DNA of 64,000 nucleotides. Source: Cellulomonas soli. GTDB taxonomy: Bacteria > Actinomycetota > Actinomycetes > Actinomycetales > Cellulomonadaceae. Positions 16,086-24,731 of this stretch are shown here, piece by piece (within the stretch, counting starts at the first letter, position 1; each line of letters starts with the position of its first letter). A program made the position numbers and the translations under genes. Location of the stretch: the NCBI RefSeq assembly GCF_013409305.1, contig NZ_JACBZJ010000001.1, positions 3,100,001 to 3,164,000 of the forward strand. The letters run 5' to 3'. The notes beneath the pieces were generated by a model. The model did not search any database and was not told where the DNA came from. It was given only the letters and a program-made list of their open reading frames with translations.

Positions 16086-17030
16086 ATGACGACAGCACCC
16101 ACGCCCGGCCAGGGCGCAGCCGTGACCCTGAGCACGCGCGCCGCGCACGACTCGATCGCCGCAGGCACCGGCATGGACGCCGTGACGCTGCTCGTCGGCG
16201 ACCTCGACCTGCAGCTGCGCTACTACCGCGACGTGCTCGCGCTCGACGTCATCGAGACGCTCGCCGACCGGTTCCACGAGGAGGAGCGCCCCGGCGTCGT
16301 CGTCCTCGGACGCAACGGCGTCCCGCTCGTGATCCTGCGGCACACCCCCGGCCTGCCGCCCGTGCAGCGCCGCCAGGCGGGCCTGTTCCACACCGCGATC
16401 CTGTTCGACGACCGAGCCGGCCTGGCCGCCACGCTCGCCTCCGTCGCCGCGAAGGCCCCCCGGACGTACATCGGCTCGGCCGACCACCTCGTCTCGCTCG
16501 CGTTCTACCTCACCGACCCCGAGGGCAACGGCGTCGAGCTGTACTGGGACCGCAGCCGCGACCGGTGGCAGCGCACGCCCGAGGGCGGGGTCGTCATGGA
16601 CTCGCTGCGGCTCGACCCGAACGAGTTCCTGGGCGAGCACCTCACCGAGCAGGCCGCCGAGAAGCCCGCCGCCGGGCAGGCCGTCGTCGGGCACGTGCAC
16701 CTGCAGGTCGGCGACGTGCCCTCGGGCAAGGCCTTCTACGTCGACGCCCTCGGCTTCGACGTCACGGCCGAGTGGCACGGCGCCCTCTTCGTCTCCGCGG
16801 GCGGCTACCACCACCACCTGGCGATGAACACCTGGAACTCCGCCGGTGCCGGTCCGCGCGCGTCCTCGCTCGGGCTGGGCGAGGTCCGCATCGTCGTCCC
16901 CGCCCAGGACGACCTCGGGGCGCTCGCCGACCGGGTCGCCGCGGTCGGCGTGCCGGTCGCGCACGACGGCACGACGCTGCGGTTCGAGGACCCGTGGAAG
17001 AACGTCGTGAGGGTCTCCGCAGGGCTCTGA
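16086..17030 (+). CDS. VOC family protein, extradiol-dioxygenase-like (CatE type)
   Basis: 314 residues with two vicinal-oxygen-chelate modules: VTLLVGDLDLQLRYYRDVLALDV ... FYLTDPEGNGVELYWD in the first half and GHVHLQVGDVPSGKAFYVDALGFDV ... HHHLAMNTWNSAGAG in the second. The usual metal ligands of catechol 2,3-dioxygenases, two His and one Glu, can be placed at GLFHTAILF, VELYWD and GHVHL. Length and layout match CatE/CatD-like proteins that act on catechols or hydroquinones and are often induced by quinones. GGAGGAG precedes ATG 16086. A palindrome in the promoter region suggests repression by an unlinked regulator. Confidence 0.85.
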   Translation: MTTAPTPGQGAAVTLSTRAAHDSIAAGTGMDAVTLLVGDLDLQLRYYRDVLALDVIETLADRFHEEERPGVVVLGRNGVPLVILRHTPGLPPVQRRQAGLFHTAILFDDRAGLAATLASVAAKAPRTYIGSADHLVSLAFYLTDPEGNGVELYWDRSRDRWQRTPEGGVVMDSLRLDPNEFLGEHLTEQAAEKPAAGQAVVGHVHLQVGDVPSGKAFYVDALGFDVTAEWHGALFVSAGGYHHHLAMNTWNSAGAGPRASSLGLGEVRIVVPAQDDLGALADRVAAVGVPVAHDGTTLRFEDPWKNVVRVSAGL

Positions 17031-17135
17031 CCAGGCACGCACGCCTGCTGCAGACCCGGCACGGACCCGCTGCGGGCGCGGTGAACCGCCACGTAGAGTG
17101 GCGAAGCACCCGAACCCGGACCGAGAGCGGAGCCT

Positions 17136-19010
17136 GTGACCTCGACGCGACGACCCCTCGCCCGGAGGGCGGCGGCCCTCGCCGGAGGGCTGCCGATGGT
17201 CCTGGCCGTGGCACTCGGCGCCGCCTGCGCGCCGTCCCCGCCGCCCTCCGCGGACTCCCCGTCGTCCTCGGCGTCCACGTCGCCCCCGACCGCGCTCCAG
17301 GCCTCGCTGACGTCCGTGCAGGCGACGACCGCCGTCGCCACGACCGACGACGACGCGGCCGCGCTCGCGGTCTCGCAGGCCCTCTTCGAGGCAGCGCCCG
17401 TCGTGGTCCTGGCCGCCTCCGGCGACCAGGCGGGCCAGCTCACGGCCGCGTCGGTGGCCGTCGCCGTCGGGGCGCCGGTGCTCGTCGTGGCCGGCTCGGT
17501 CGCCGACGCCGACGTGGCGCGCGAGCTCGAGCGGCTCGGGACGACGCACGTCCTCGAGGTCGGGGACGCGGCGACCCGGACACCGCAGGGCACCTCGGTG
17601 ACCTGGTCGCTCGCGCTGCCCGCGAGCGCCGACGCCGACCTCCTCGAGCAGGTCACCGGTCGACCCTTCGTGGACGGCGACCCGGTGGCCGAGGGGGCCG
17701 CAGCCACCCGGGTCGACGCGCTCGTCCAGCCGCGCACCACGGCGCTCGTCGCCGCGGGGGTCGCCCCGGAGGAGTCGTCGGCCGACGTCGACGCACCCAG
17801 GCCCACGCCGTCCACGGCCACGACCCCGACGCCCGCCGCACAGGTGACCGGCCCGGTGCTCGTGCCGCGTGCCAGCCCGAGCACGTCGACGTCCGCGCCA
17901 GGCGCGGACCCGGATGCTGCAGCCACACCCACGTCGGGTTCGGCGACGCTGCCGCGCACGGACCCGCCCGAACCCCTGCCGGACGCCCTCCTGCTCACGC
18001 TCCCCGGCAGCACGGCCGTCGCGGCGCACGCCACCGCCCGCGCCGCGGGGCTCACCGTCCTGCAGGTCCCGGGCGGCGACCCGCGCGCGGACGAGCAGGT
18101 CGTCGACGCCCTCGCCGCGGCCGCCCCCACCACGGTCCTCACGCTCGGCGCGCAGTTCGGCGACCAGGCGACCGCCGACGCGCGCGTGGCGGCCGCGGTC
18201 ACGGGCGCCCAGCTGCCCGGCGGTGGCCAGCTCGTCTTCACCGACGGCGCGCACGCCCGACGCTACGTCGCGCTCTACGGCACGCCGGGCACCCCGGCGC
18301 TCGGCGTGCTCGGCGAGCAGGACGTGCCGGCCACGATCGCCCGGGCCCAGGAGCACGCCGGCTGGTACGACGCGCTGACCGACGACACCGTCGTGCCGAT
18401 GGTCGAGATCATCGCAACCATCGCCTCGGCCGGGCCCGGACCGGACGGCAACTACTCCGACGAACGTTCGGTCGACGACCTGCGCCCGCTCGTCGAGGCC
18501 GCGGGGGAGGCCGGGGTGTCCGTCGTGCTCGACCTGCAGCCGGGCCGCACGGACTTCCTGACCCAGGCCAAGCAGTACGAGGAGCTGCTCGCGCTGCCGC
18601 ACGTCGGGCTCGCGCTCGACCCCGAGTGGCGGCTCGCCGCCGACCAGGTGCACCTGCGGCAGATCGGCTCGGTGGGCGTGGACGAGATCAACGCGACCGC
18701 GGCCTGGCTCGCCCAGCTCACGCGCGAGCGGCACCTGCCGCAGAAGATGTTCGTCGTGCACCAGTTCTCGACCCGCATGGTCAGCGACCGCACGCGTCTG
18801 GACGTCTCGCACGACGAGCTCGCGGTCCTCATCCACGTCGACGGGCAGGGCACCCAGCCGGCCAAGACGGGCACCTGGAACGCGCTGCGCGCCGACGCGC
18901 CCGCGGTGCACTGGGGGTGGAAGAACTTCTACGACGAGGACCTGCCCATGCTCGACCCGACGCAGACGTACCAGGTGCAACCCGTGCCGGACCTCGTGAC
19001 CTACCAGTGA
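17136..19010 (+). CDS. Secreted lipoprotein with CWB2-like repeats and uncharacterised C-terminal domain
   Basis: 624 residues from GTG 17136 (GGAG 6 nt upstream). A signal peptide ends at the lipobox-like LGAAC; a Ser/Pro/Thr linker follows. Residues about 60-150 read like a cell-wall-binding type 2 repeat (ALAVSQALFEAAPVVVLAASG ... ASVAVAVGAPVLVV ... ELERLGTTHVLEVGD), and a second similar unit lies at about 280-360, separated by a Ser/Thr/Pro/Ala-rich spacer. The last 270 residues contain GWYDALTDDTVVPMVEIIATIAS, VVLDLQPGRTDFLTQ, HVGLALDPEWRL and KMFVVHQFSTRM, suggesting an alpha/beta barrel that might bind or cleave glycans. I do not recognise an established family for it; the CWB2 link is inference. 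Confidence 0.7.
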   Translation: MTSTRRPLARRAAALAGGLPMVLAVALGAACAPSPPPSADSPSSSASTSPPTALQASLTSVQATTAVATTDDDAAALAVSQALFEAAPVVVLAASGDQAGQLTAASVAVAVGAPVLVVAGSVADADVARELERLGTTHVLEVGDAATRTPQGTSVTWSLALPASADADLLEQVTGRPFVDGDPVAEGAAATRVDALVQPRTTALVAAGVAPEESSADVDAPRPTPSTATTPTPAAQVTGPVLVPRASPSTSTSAPGADPDAAATPTSGSATLPRTDPPEPLPDALLLTLPGSTAVAAHATARAAGLTVLQVPGGDPRADEQVVDALAAAAPTTVLTLGAQFGDQATADARVAAAVTGAQLPGGGQLVFTDGAHARRYVALYGTPGTPALGVLGEQDVPATIARAQEHAGWYDALTDDTVVPMVEIIATIASAGPGPDGNYSDERSVDDLRPLVEAAGEAGVSVVLDLQPGRTDFLTQAKQYEELLALPHVGLALDPEWRLAADQVHLRQIGSVGVDEINATAAWLAQLTRERHLPQKMFVVHQFSTRMVSDRTRLDVSHDELAVLIHVDGQGTQPAKTGTWNALRADAPAVHWGWKNFYDEDLPMLDPTQTYQVQPVPDLVTYQ

Positions 19011-19029
19011 CCCGACGTAGGGTGCGCGC

Positions 19030-19806
19030 ATGACTCAGCAGATCAGGATCGGCGTCCAGCTCCAGCCCCAGCACGCCGACTACGCGCAGATCCGCGACGC
19101 CGTCCGGCGCGCGGAGGACCTGGGCGTCGACGTCATCTTCAACTGGGACCACTTCTTCCCCCTCTACGGGGACCCGGACGGCAAGCACTTCGAGTGCTGG
19201 ACGATGCTCGGCGCGTGGGCCGAGCAGACCAGCCGCGTCGAGATCGGCGCCCTTGTCACCTGCAACTCGTACCGCAACCCCGAGCTGCTGGCCGACATGG
19301 CCCGCACGGTCGACCACATCAGCGGCGGCCGGCTGATCCTCGGCATCGGCGCCGGCTGGTTCGAGAAGGACTACGACCAGTTCGGCTACGAGTTCGGCAC
19401 CGTCGGATCGCGGATCGGCGACCTCGCCGACGCCCTGCCGCGCATCAAGGCGCGTCTCGCGGCCGGCAACCCCGCTCCGACGCGCGACATCCCGATCCTC
19501 ATCGGCGGCGGGGGCGAGAAGAAGACGCTGCGCGTCGTGGCCGAGCACGCCGACGCGTGGCACTCGTTCGGCGACCTGGACACGTTGCGCCGCAAGAGCG
19601 CGATCCTCGACGAGCACGGGCAGGCCGTCGGGCGGGACACGGCCACGCTGGTCGAGCGGTCGATCGGTGTCAGCGCACCGCCGAAGGAGGTCGCCGCCGA
19701 GCTCCTCGAGGCCGGCGTGACGCTCTTCACCGTCGGGACGGGCGGACCGGACTACGACCTGTCGCTCGCAGCCGAGTGGGTCGCCTGGCGCGACGCGCAG
19801 CGCTAG
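19030..19806 (+). CDS. LLM class F420-dependent oxidoreductase
   Basis: 258 residues. Luciferase-like monooxygenase hallmarks are IRIGVQLQPQHADY, DHFFPLYGDPDG, TSRVEIGALVTCNSYRNPELLADMARTVDHISGGRLILGIGAGWFEKDY and PILIGGGGEKKTLRVVAEHADAW. The conserved GIGAGW loop is that of actinobacterial F420-dependent members. It probably reduces or oxidises an unknown small molecule with deazaflavin F420. A TAGGGT hexamer lies 6 nt before the ATG, so the mRNA may be leaderless. A strong hairpin follows the stop. Confidence 0.93.
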   Translation: MTQQIRIGVQLQPQHADYAQIRDAVRRAEDLGVDVIFNWDHFFPLYGDPDGKHFECWTMLGAWAEQTSRVEIGALVTCNSYRNPELLADMARTVDHISGGRLILGIGAGWFEKDYDQFGYEFGTVGSRIGDLADALPRIKARLAAGNPAPTRDIPILIGGGGEKKTLRVVAEHADAWHSFGDLDTLRRKSAILDEHGQAVGRDTATLVERSIGVSAPPKEVAAELLEAGVTLFTVGTGGPDYDLSLAAEWVAWRDAQR

Positions 19807-19812
19807 GACGCG

Positions 19813-19846
19813 GCGCCTCGGCCGGGCAGCAGCACGGCCGAGGCGC
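19813..19846 (+). terminator. Intrinsic-type hairpin after LLM oxidoreductase
   Basis: GCGCCTCGGCCG (19813-19824) pairs perfectly with 19835-19846 across a 10-nt loop, 7 bp after the stop. It also lies between convergent genes and could serve the SRPBCC gene on the other strand. Confidence 0.8.
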
Positions 19847-19886
19847 GGGCTCCGGGCGCAGGCACAAGCACAGGCAGGTGCGGCGG

Positions 19887-20372
19887 TTAGGCGTCGGCGG
19901 TGAGGTGCCTGACCAGCCCGCGCTCGCCGGCTGCCATCACGTGCGCGTGGGCGTACGCGAACAACGGTGCCAGCAGCGGGCCGGTCGCGTTCATCCAGGT
20001 CCGCACGGTCCGCACGTCCCACACGACGCCCACCCGGGTGCGACCGGGGTCGTCGTCGCCGTCGATGCGCACCTCGGCGCGGCCCTCGAGGTCGCCGCCG
20101 ACCTCCAGGGTGACGAGCCGGCCGGGATCGACCGCGGTGACCAGCAGCCGCACGGCGAGGCCGTAGCCGAACGGGGACCGGAACCGCAGCAGCGCGTGGC
20201 TGCCCACCGTGCTCCCGGGGGTGACGTGCACCTGCTCCGCGCTCATGTGCGGCCACCAGGTCGGCCACGTCATCGCCGGGTCGGCGAGCACCTGCCAGCA
20301 GCGCGCGGGCGTGGCCGGCAGGCACCACGCCGATGTCAGGAGGTACCCGCGACGGCGCACGGGGCCGAGCAT
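19887..20372 (-). CDS. SRPBCC family protein (polyketide cyclase/START-like)
   Basis: 161 residues from the ATG at 20372. The WCLPATPARCWQVLADPAMTWPTWWPHM opening, RFRSPFGYGLAVRLLVTAVDPGRLVTLEVGGDLEGRAEVRI in the middle and the long C-terminal helix with GERGLVRHLT are typical of SRPBCC hydrophobic-ligand-binding folds. Function unknown. The start lies only 13 bp from the divergently transcribed phosphoesterase start; a longer N terminus would overlap that gene and has no ribosome binding site. Confidence 0.85.
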   Translation of the reverse strand: MLGPVRRRGYLLTSAWCLPATPARCWQVLADPAMTWPTWWPHMSAEQVHVTPGSTVGSHALLRFRSPFGYGLAVRLLVTAVDPGRLVTLEVGGDLEGRAEVRIDGDDDPGRTRVGVVWDVRTVRTWMNATGPLLAPLFAYAHAHVMAAGERGLVRHLTADA

Positions 20373-20385
20373 AGGCTCGGAGGCG

Positions 20386-22257
20386 ATGACCGACCCGACC
20401 AGCACCCACCCGACCAGCACAGACCCGCCCCGGGGACGACGAGCGGGTGCCGTGCTCGCCGCGGTGCGCGCGTGGGTGCGGGCGTCGTGGGTCGGCCTAC
20501 GGGGCCGGGCGCGCGAGGTGCACTGGGCGCGTGCGACCGTCCTCGGTGTCGCCGCGCTCGTCGTGTCCCTGGGCTACGGGGTGACGAGCGCATCGGTCGA
20601 CATGAGCCTGGGGCCGCACACGGCCCGGTACGAGGTCACCACCGACTCGACGGTCACGGTCGACCTGGGGCCGCTCGGCACGTTGCAGATCGACTCCCCG
20701 ATGCCCCTCACGCTCGGGGTGCGTGCGACGGTCAAGGAGATCCCGGACGACCTGACCGAGATCGACCGGGCCGCCACGCTGCAGGCCCTCAGCGGCGACC
20801 TGCAGACCTACCTGGCGTTCTTCACCGGGCCCCAGGCCACGCTGACCGACGTCGCGCGTGCCCTCGTGGTGGACGCCGCACGCCGCACCCTGATCACGTT
20901 CGTGCTGCTCCTCGCGCTGTGGGCGGCTGGTCGTGCGCTGCTCGGCGAGGCCCGCCGCCGTGAGCTGACGACCTGGTTGCGCCCGCACACCCGTCGGCTC
21001 GTGGCCGGCGCCGCCGTCGTGGTCGTCGCCGGCACGGTCCTCACCTCGAGCACGGGTCAGGGTGCGAGCGGTTCACGGCCCGCGTCCGCGGTGTTCGACG
21101 GGACGCCGCTGGAGGGCGCGCGGGTGACCGGGCGCCTCGGCGGCGTCATCGACACCTACGGCGGGTACGTGGTCGACGCGTTGCGGGAGAACCAGGACTT
21201 CTACGCGGCGGCGGACGCCGCGCTGACGACCGCGTGGGGTTCGAGGGCGCAGATGGTCGCCGAGCAGGAGGCTCGCGACGCCGAACCCACCGCGGGCCCG
21301 AGCGCGACCGACGAGCTGACCGAGGCGCCGACCGCGGATCCGACCGAGGAGCCGACGGGGGAGCCGTCCGGTGACGGCTCGACCGGTCCCGCGGGAGCCT
21401 CGCTCGCACCGGCCGCGCAGGGGGAGAAGGCCGAGGAGCCCGTCGAACCGGTGACCCTGCTCGTCGTGTCCGACCTGCACTGCAACGTCGGCATGGCCAC
21501 GCTCATCCGGTCGCTCGCGCGCCTCTCGGAGGCGGACGTGGTGCTCGACGCGGGTGACACGACGATGAACGGCACGACCGTCGAGCAGTACTGCGTGACG
21601 ACCTTCGCCCGGGCGGTCCCCGCCGGTGTCCCGCTGATCGTCTCGCCGGGCAACCACGACTCCGCCGAGACCACGGCCATGTACGCCAGGGCCGGGGCCA
21701 CGATCCTGGACGGGGACGTGGTCGACGTCGACGGCCTGCGCATCCTCGGCGACAACGACCCGAACGAGACACGTGTCGGCGCGGGCGGGACGGCGTCGAC
21801 GGGGGAGTCGGCCGCGGACATGGCCACCCGGCTCGCGGACGTCGCGTGCGAGGACGGCGAGGTCGACCTGCTGCTCATCCACACGCCCGCGGTCGGCGAC
21901 ACCGCGCTCGCCGACGGGTGCGTGCCCGCCCAGGTGTCCGGGCACTTCCACAAGCGCACCGGCCCCGTGCAGGTCGGCGAGGGCATCCGCTACATCAGCG
22001 CGAGCACCGCCGGCGCGACCCTCAACGAGGCGACGCTGGGCCCGCTGAACGGCACCGCCGAGATGACCGTGCTGCGCTGGGACCCCGCGACGCGGACGTT
22101 CCTGGACTACCAGCTGGTCTCGGTGCGCACCGACGCCTCCGTCCAGGTGAGCGCCCGTCTGCCGTGGCCCGCGATCGAGGACCCCGATGCCGGGCTCCCG
22201 GCCGAGGGCGAACCGGCGGGAGTGGCCGCAGGACGGGTGCCGATCTCCGCCCGGTGA
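20386..22257 (+). CDS. Membrane-tethered metallophosphoesterase
   Basis: 623 residues from ATG 20386 with GGAGG just upstream. Predicted helices lie near residues 50-70, 165-190 and 200-230, with an acidic Thr/Pro/Glu-rich linker (EAPTADPTEEPTGEPSGDG) before the catalytic domain at about residue 355. Metallophosphoesterase ligands are complete: VVSDLHCN (D-x-H), DAGDTTMNG (GD), PGNHDS (GNHD), LLIHTP (H) and SGHFHKR (GHxH). The catalytic domain is placed outside the membrane by the helix count, suggesting a surface phosphodiesterase or phosphatase. A similar architecture occurs in uncharacterised actinobacterial proteins. Confidence 0.88.
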   Translation: MTDPTSTHPTSTDPPRGRRAGAVLAAVRAWVRASWVGLRGRAREVHWARATVLGVAALVVSLGYGVTSASVDMSLGPHTARYEVTTDSTVTVDLGPLGTLQIDSPMPLTLGVRATVKEIPDDLTEIDRAATLQALSGDLQTYLAFFTGPQATLTDVARALVVDAARRTLITFVLLLALWAAGRALLGEARRRELTTWLRPHTRRLVAGAAVVVVAGTVLTSSTGQGASGSRPASAVFDGTPLEGARVTGRLGGVIDTYGGYVVDALRENQDFYAAADAALTTAWGSRAQMVAEQEARDAEPTAGPSATDELTEAPTADPTEEPTGEPSGDGSTGPAGASLAPAAQGEKAEEPVEPVTLLVVSDLHCNVGMATLIRSLARLSEADVVLDAGDTTMNGTTVEQYCVTTFARAVPAGVPLIVSPGNHDSAETTAMYARAGATILDGDVVDVDGLRILGDNDPNETRVGAGGTASTGESAADMATRLADVACEDGEVDLLLIHTPAVGDTALADGCVPAQVSGHFHKRTGPVQVGEGIRYISASTAGATLNEATLGPLNGTAEMTVLRWDPATRTFLDYQLVSVRTDASVQVSARLPWPAIEDPDAGLPAEGEPAGVAAGRVPISAR

Positions 22258-22297
22258 CGGCCCGGACAGGCCTAGGCTTGCCGCTCGGGGGTGAGCC

Positions 22298-23899
22298 GTG
22301 GTCGGAGCATGGCGGTGCGAGGTCGGTGCGGGTGCGCGTCGACGGGTCCCGGCGCGGCTGATCGCGCTCGTGCTGGGCGTGGCCCTCGGTGTCGCGATGT
22401 CCCTCGTCCCGCTGTCCTCGGCCCGTGCCGCAGCAGGTGAGAGCACGCTCGGCCCCGGTGAGCGGCTCGAGCAGGGGCAGGCGCTCGTCTCCCCGAGCGG
22501 CGAGCACGTGCTCGTGCTCCAGGCGGACGGTCTGCTCGCGCTCTTCGACTCCAGCGACCCCGCGCCCCGCTGGACGAGCGGTGCGACCGCGGACGGCGCC
22601 ACGCTCCTCGTCCAGGACGACGGCGACGTCGCCGTCGTCGCGACCGACGGGCACGTGGTGTGGAGTGCCGGGACGCACGGCTCCGACGGTGCCCGGCTCG
22701 TCGTCGGGGACGACGGCGACGTGCGCGTGCTCGACGCGTCCGGGCAGGTGCGCTGGGACGCGGGCACGTCCGTGCGGCCCTCGATCCTGGCCGCGCCGGC
22801 CGAGCTCGTGCCGGGCACGGGCCTGTCCTCGCCCGACGGCAGGCACACCCTGGACGTGCTCGCCGAGGGTGACGTCCGCCTGAGCGGGCCGGACGGCACC
22901 GTCGTGTGGTCCACCGGGACGGTCGTGCCCGGCTCGGTGCTCGCGCTGGAGTCGGACGGCAACCTGGTGGTCCGGGAGCCCGACGGCACGCGTCGGTGGC
23001 GCACGCGGACGGCGGGCACGGCCGGTGCCGCGCTGGTGCTCGCGGACGACGGCCGTCTGACGATCGTCGATGCGGGCGGTCAGGTCGTGTGGGACGCCGG
23101 CACGACCCGCGAGCCCGCCACGCTCGCGGCACCGGGATCGTTGGCCGCGGGCACGGGGCTGACCTCCGAGGACGGCCGCACCCGCCTGCTCGTCACCGAC
23201 GACGGTGCGCTCGTGCTCCGGCACGGGACCGCCGACATGTGGTCGACGCCGCCGGCCGGGCCGGGTGCTTCGCTCGTGGTCGACGGTGCGGGCGCCCTGG
23301 CCCTGACGGCAGCGGACGGCACGGCGGCGTGGAGCGCAGGCGCACCGGACCCGGGCTCGACCGGCGTCGCACTGACGGTCGAGAGCGACGGCGCCCTGCT
23401 GCGCGACGGCACGGGCCACGAGCGGTGGCGGGCGGCCGTGCCGCTCGAGCTGCTGGCCGCCGACGTGCCGGCGACCGACTGCGCGCTCGTGGACGGCCCG
23501 GTCGGCTCGCAGGACACCGTCGTGACGAGTGCCGGGATCCGCGTGCACGCCTGCCTGGCCGACGCCCTCGACCGGCTCGTCGCCGACGCCGCATCGGACG
23601 GTGTCCTGCTGGGCGGCTGGGGGTGGCGCAGCGCCGAGCAGCAGCGCGCGCTGCGTGCCGCGCACTGCGGCTCGACGCCCGAGGACGCCGAGACCCTGCC
23701 GGCGTCCGCGTGCCGTCCTCCGACGGCCCCGCAGGGGTTGTCGCGGCACGAGTGGGGGCTGGCCGTGGACCTCACGGTCGACGGTCACGTGCTGACCGCC
23801 GGATCGCCGGCGTTCGCCTGGTTGAGTGCGCACGCGGCCGACTACGGGCTGGTGAACCTGCCGAGCGAGCCGTGGCACTGGAGCGTCGACGGCTCCTGA
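22298..23899 (+). CDS. Secreted bulb-type lectin repeat / VanY D,D-carboxypeptidase fusion
   Basis: 533 residues from GTG 22298 with GGGGGTGAG upstream. A signal peptide (residues about 1-45, cleaved after SARA) is followed by repeats of the B-lectin type: GERLEQGQALVSPSGEHVLVLQADG..., a unit at about 165, and a third at about 280, each with the ALVLADDGRLTIVDAGGQVVWDAGT pattern. The C-terminal domain has the VanY/D-Ala-D-Ala carboxypeptidase signature: GWGWRSAEQQRAL, SRHEWGLAVDL (zinc His and Asp, about residue 482) and EPWHW (second zinc His). The lectin part should target the peptidase to mannose-type or other wall glycans, where it trims peptidoglycan stem peptides. Confidence 0.88.
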   Translation: MVGAWRCEVGAGARRRVPARLIALVLGVALGVAMSLVPLSSARAAAGESTLGPGERLEQGQALVSPSGEHVLVLQADGLLALFDSSDPAPRWTSGATADGATLLVQDDGDVAVVATDGHVVWSAGTHGSDGARLVVGDDGDVRVLDASGQVRWDAGTSVRPSILAAPAELVPGTGLSSPDGRHTLDVLAEGDVRLSGPDGTVVWSTGTVVPGSVLALESDGNLVVREPDGTRRWRTRTAGTAGAALVLADDGRLTIVDAGGQVVWDAGTTREPATLAAPGSLAAGTGLTSEDGRTRLLVTDDGALVLRHGTADMWSTPPAGPGASLVVDGAGALALTAADGTAAWSAGAPDPGSTGVALTVESDGALLRDGTGHERWRAAVPLELLAADVPATDCALVDGPVGSQDTVVTSAGIRVHACLADALDRLVADAASDGVLLGGWGWRSAEQQRALRAAHCGSTPEDAETLPASACRPPTAPQGLSRHEWGLAVDLTVDGHVLTAGSPAFAWLSAHAADYGLVNLPSEPWHWSVDGS

Positions 23900-23918
23900 C
23901 CGCCCTACCCTGGTCCGC

Positions 23919-24659
23919 GTGAGCCCGACGGACCCCGCCAGCAGCCCCTCGCCCTCGCCGTCCGCCCCGGACGTCCCCGTCACGGCGCTCGCCCCGCTGA
24001 GCGCCGTCACGCAGGACTACCTGAAGGTCGTGTGGTCCGCCCGCGAGTGGTCGGACCGCCCGGTCACCACCAAGCTGCTCGCGACGCGGCTCGGCGTGGG
24101 CGCCTCGACGGTCTCGGAGACCGTGCGGCGCCTGGCGGACTCCGGTCTGGTGACGCACGAGCCCTACGGTGCGGTCGAGCTGACCGAGCTCGGACGCGGG
24201 CACGCGCTGGCGATGGTGCGCCGGCACCGGCTGGTCGAGACGTTCCTCGTCGAGGTGCTCGGCTACGGCTGGGACGAGGTGCACGACGAGGCCGAGGTGC
24301 TCGAGCACGCGGTGTCGGACCTGTTCGTCGAGCGGCTCGCCGAACGGCTCGGCCACCCGTCGCGCGACCCGCACGGCGACCCCATCCCCGCGGCCGACGG
24401 CACGATCGACGTGCCCGACGCCCACCCGTTGTGGGACGTGACCCCGGGGCAGTACGCGGTGGCACGCATCTCCGACGAGGACCCGGGCCTGCTGCGGTAC
24501 CTCGACCAGGTCGGCCTCGTGCTGGACGCACCGGTCGCGCTCGTCGAGCGACGCACGGTGACCGGTGTCGTGTCGGTCCGGCTCGCCGCGCCCGGTCAGG
24601 GGGCGACGGTCGACCTGGGTGAGGTGGCCGCCTCGGCGATCTGGGTGGTGCGGGCGTAG
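23919..24659 (+). CDS. DtxR/MntR family metal-dependent regulator
   Basis: 246 residues. The N-terminal winged helix (QDYLKVVWSAREWSDRPVTTKLLATRLGVGASTVSETVRRLADSGLV) and dimerisation domain (RRHRLVETFLVEVLGYGWDEVHDEAEVLEHAVSDLFVERLAERLGHP) are those of DtxR/IdeR/MntR. The metal-site residues His in EVHDEAE and Glu/His in VLEHAVS are present. A C-terminal SH3-like domain (QYAVARISDEDPGLLRYL...) follows. It should repress metal-uptake genes when loaded with Fe2+ or Mn2+; the YDYLKVIW-like opening is closer to MntR. TACCCT lies 7 nt before the GTG, suggesting a leaderless mRNA. The MFS gene 72 bp downstream is not obviously metal-related. Confidence 0.9.
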   Translation: MSPTDPASSPSPSPSAPDVPVTALAPLSAVTQDYLKVVWSAREWSDRPVTTKLLATRLGVGASTVSETVRRLADSGLVTHEPYGAVELTELGRGHALAMVRRHRLVETFLVEVLGYGWDEVHDEAEVLEHAVSDLFVERLAERLGHPSRDPHGDPIPAADGTIDVPDAHPLWDVTPGQYAVARISDEDPGLLRYLDQVGLVLDAPVALVERRTVTGVVSVRLAAPGQGATVDLGEVAASAIWVVRA

Positions 24660-24706
24660 GCTGCGGCCATCCCTGGAGTCGGCGACGACGCGCTCCGTGC
24701 CCTGAT

Positions 24707-24718
24707 CGAATCGATTCG
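24707..24718. promoter_or_regulatory. 12-bp perfect palindrome upstream of MFS gene
   Basis: CGAATCGATTCG is fully self-complementary and lies 13-24 bp before the GTG at 24732. The central ATCGAT and length suggest an operator for a LacI- or TetR-type repressor; no such gene is adjacent. Confidence 0.5.
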
Positions 24719-24731
24719 TCCGAGGAGCGTC

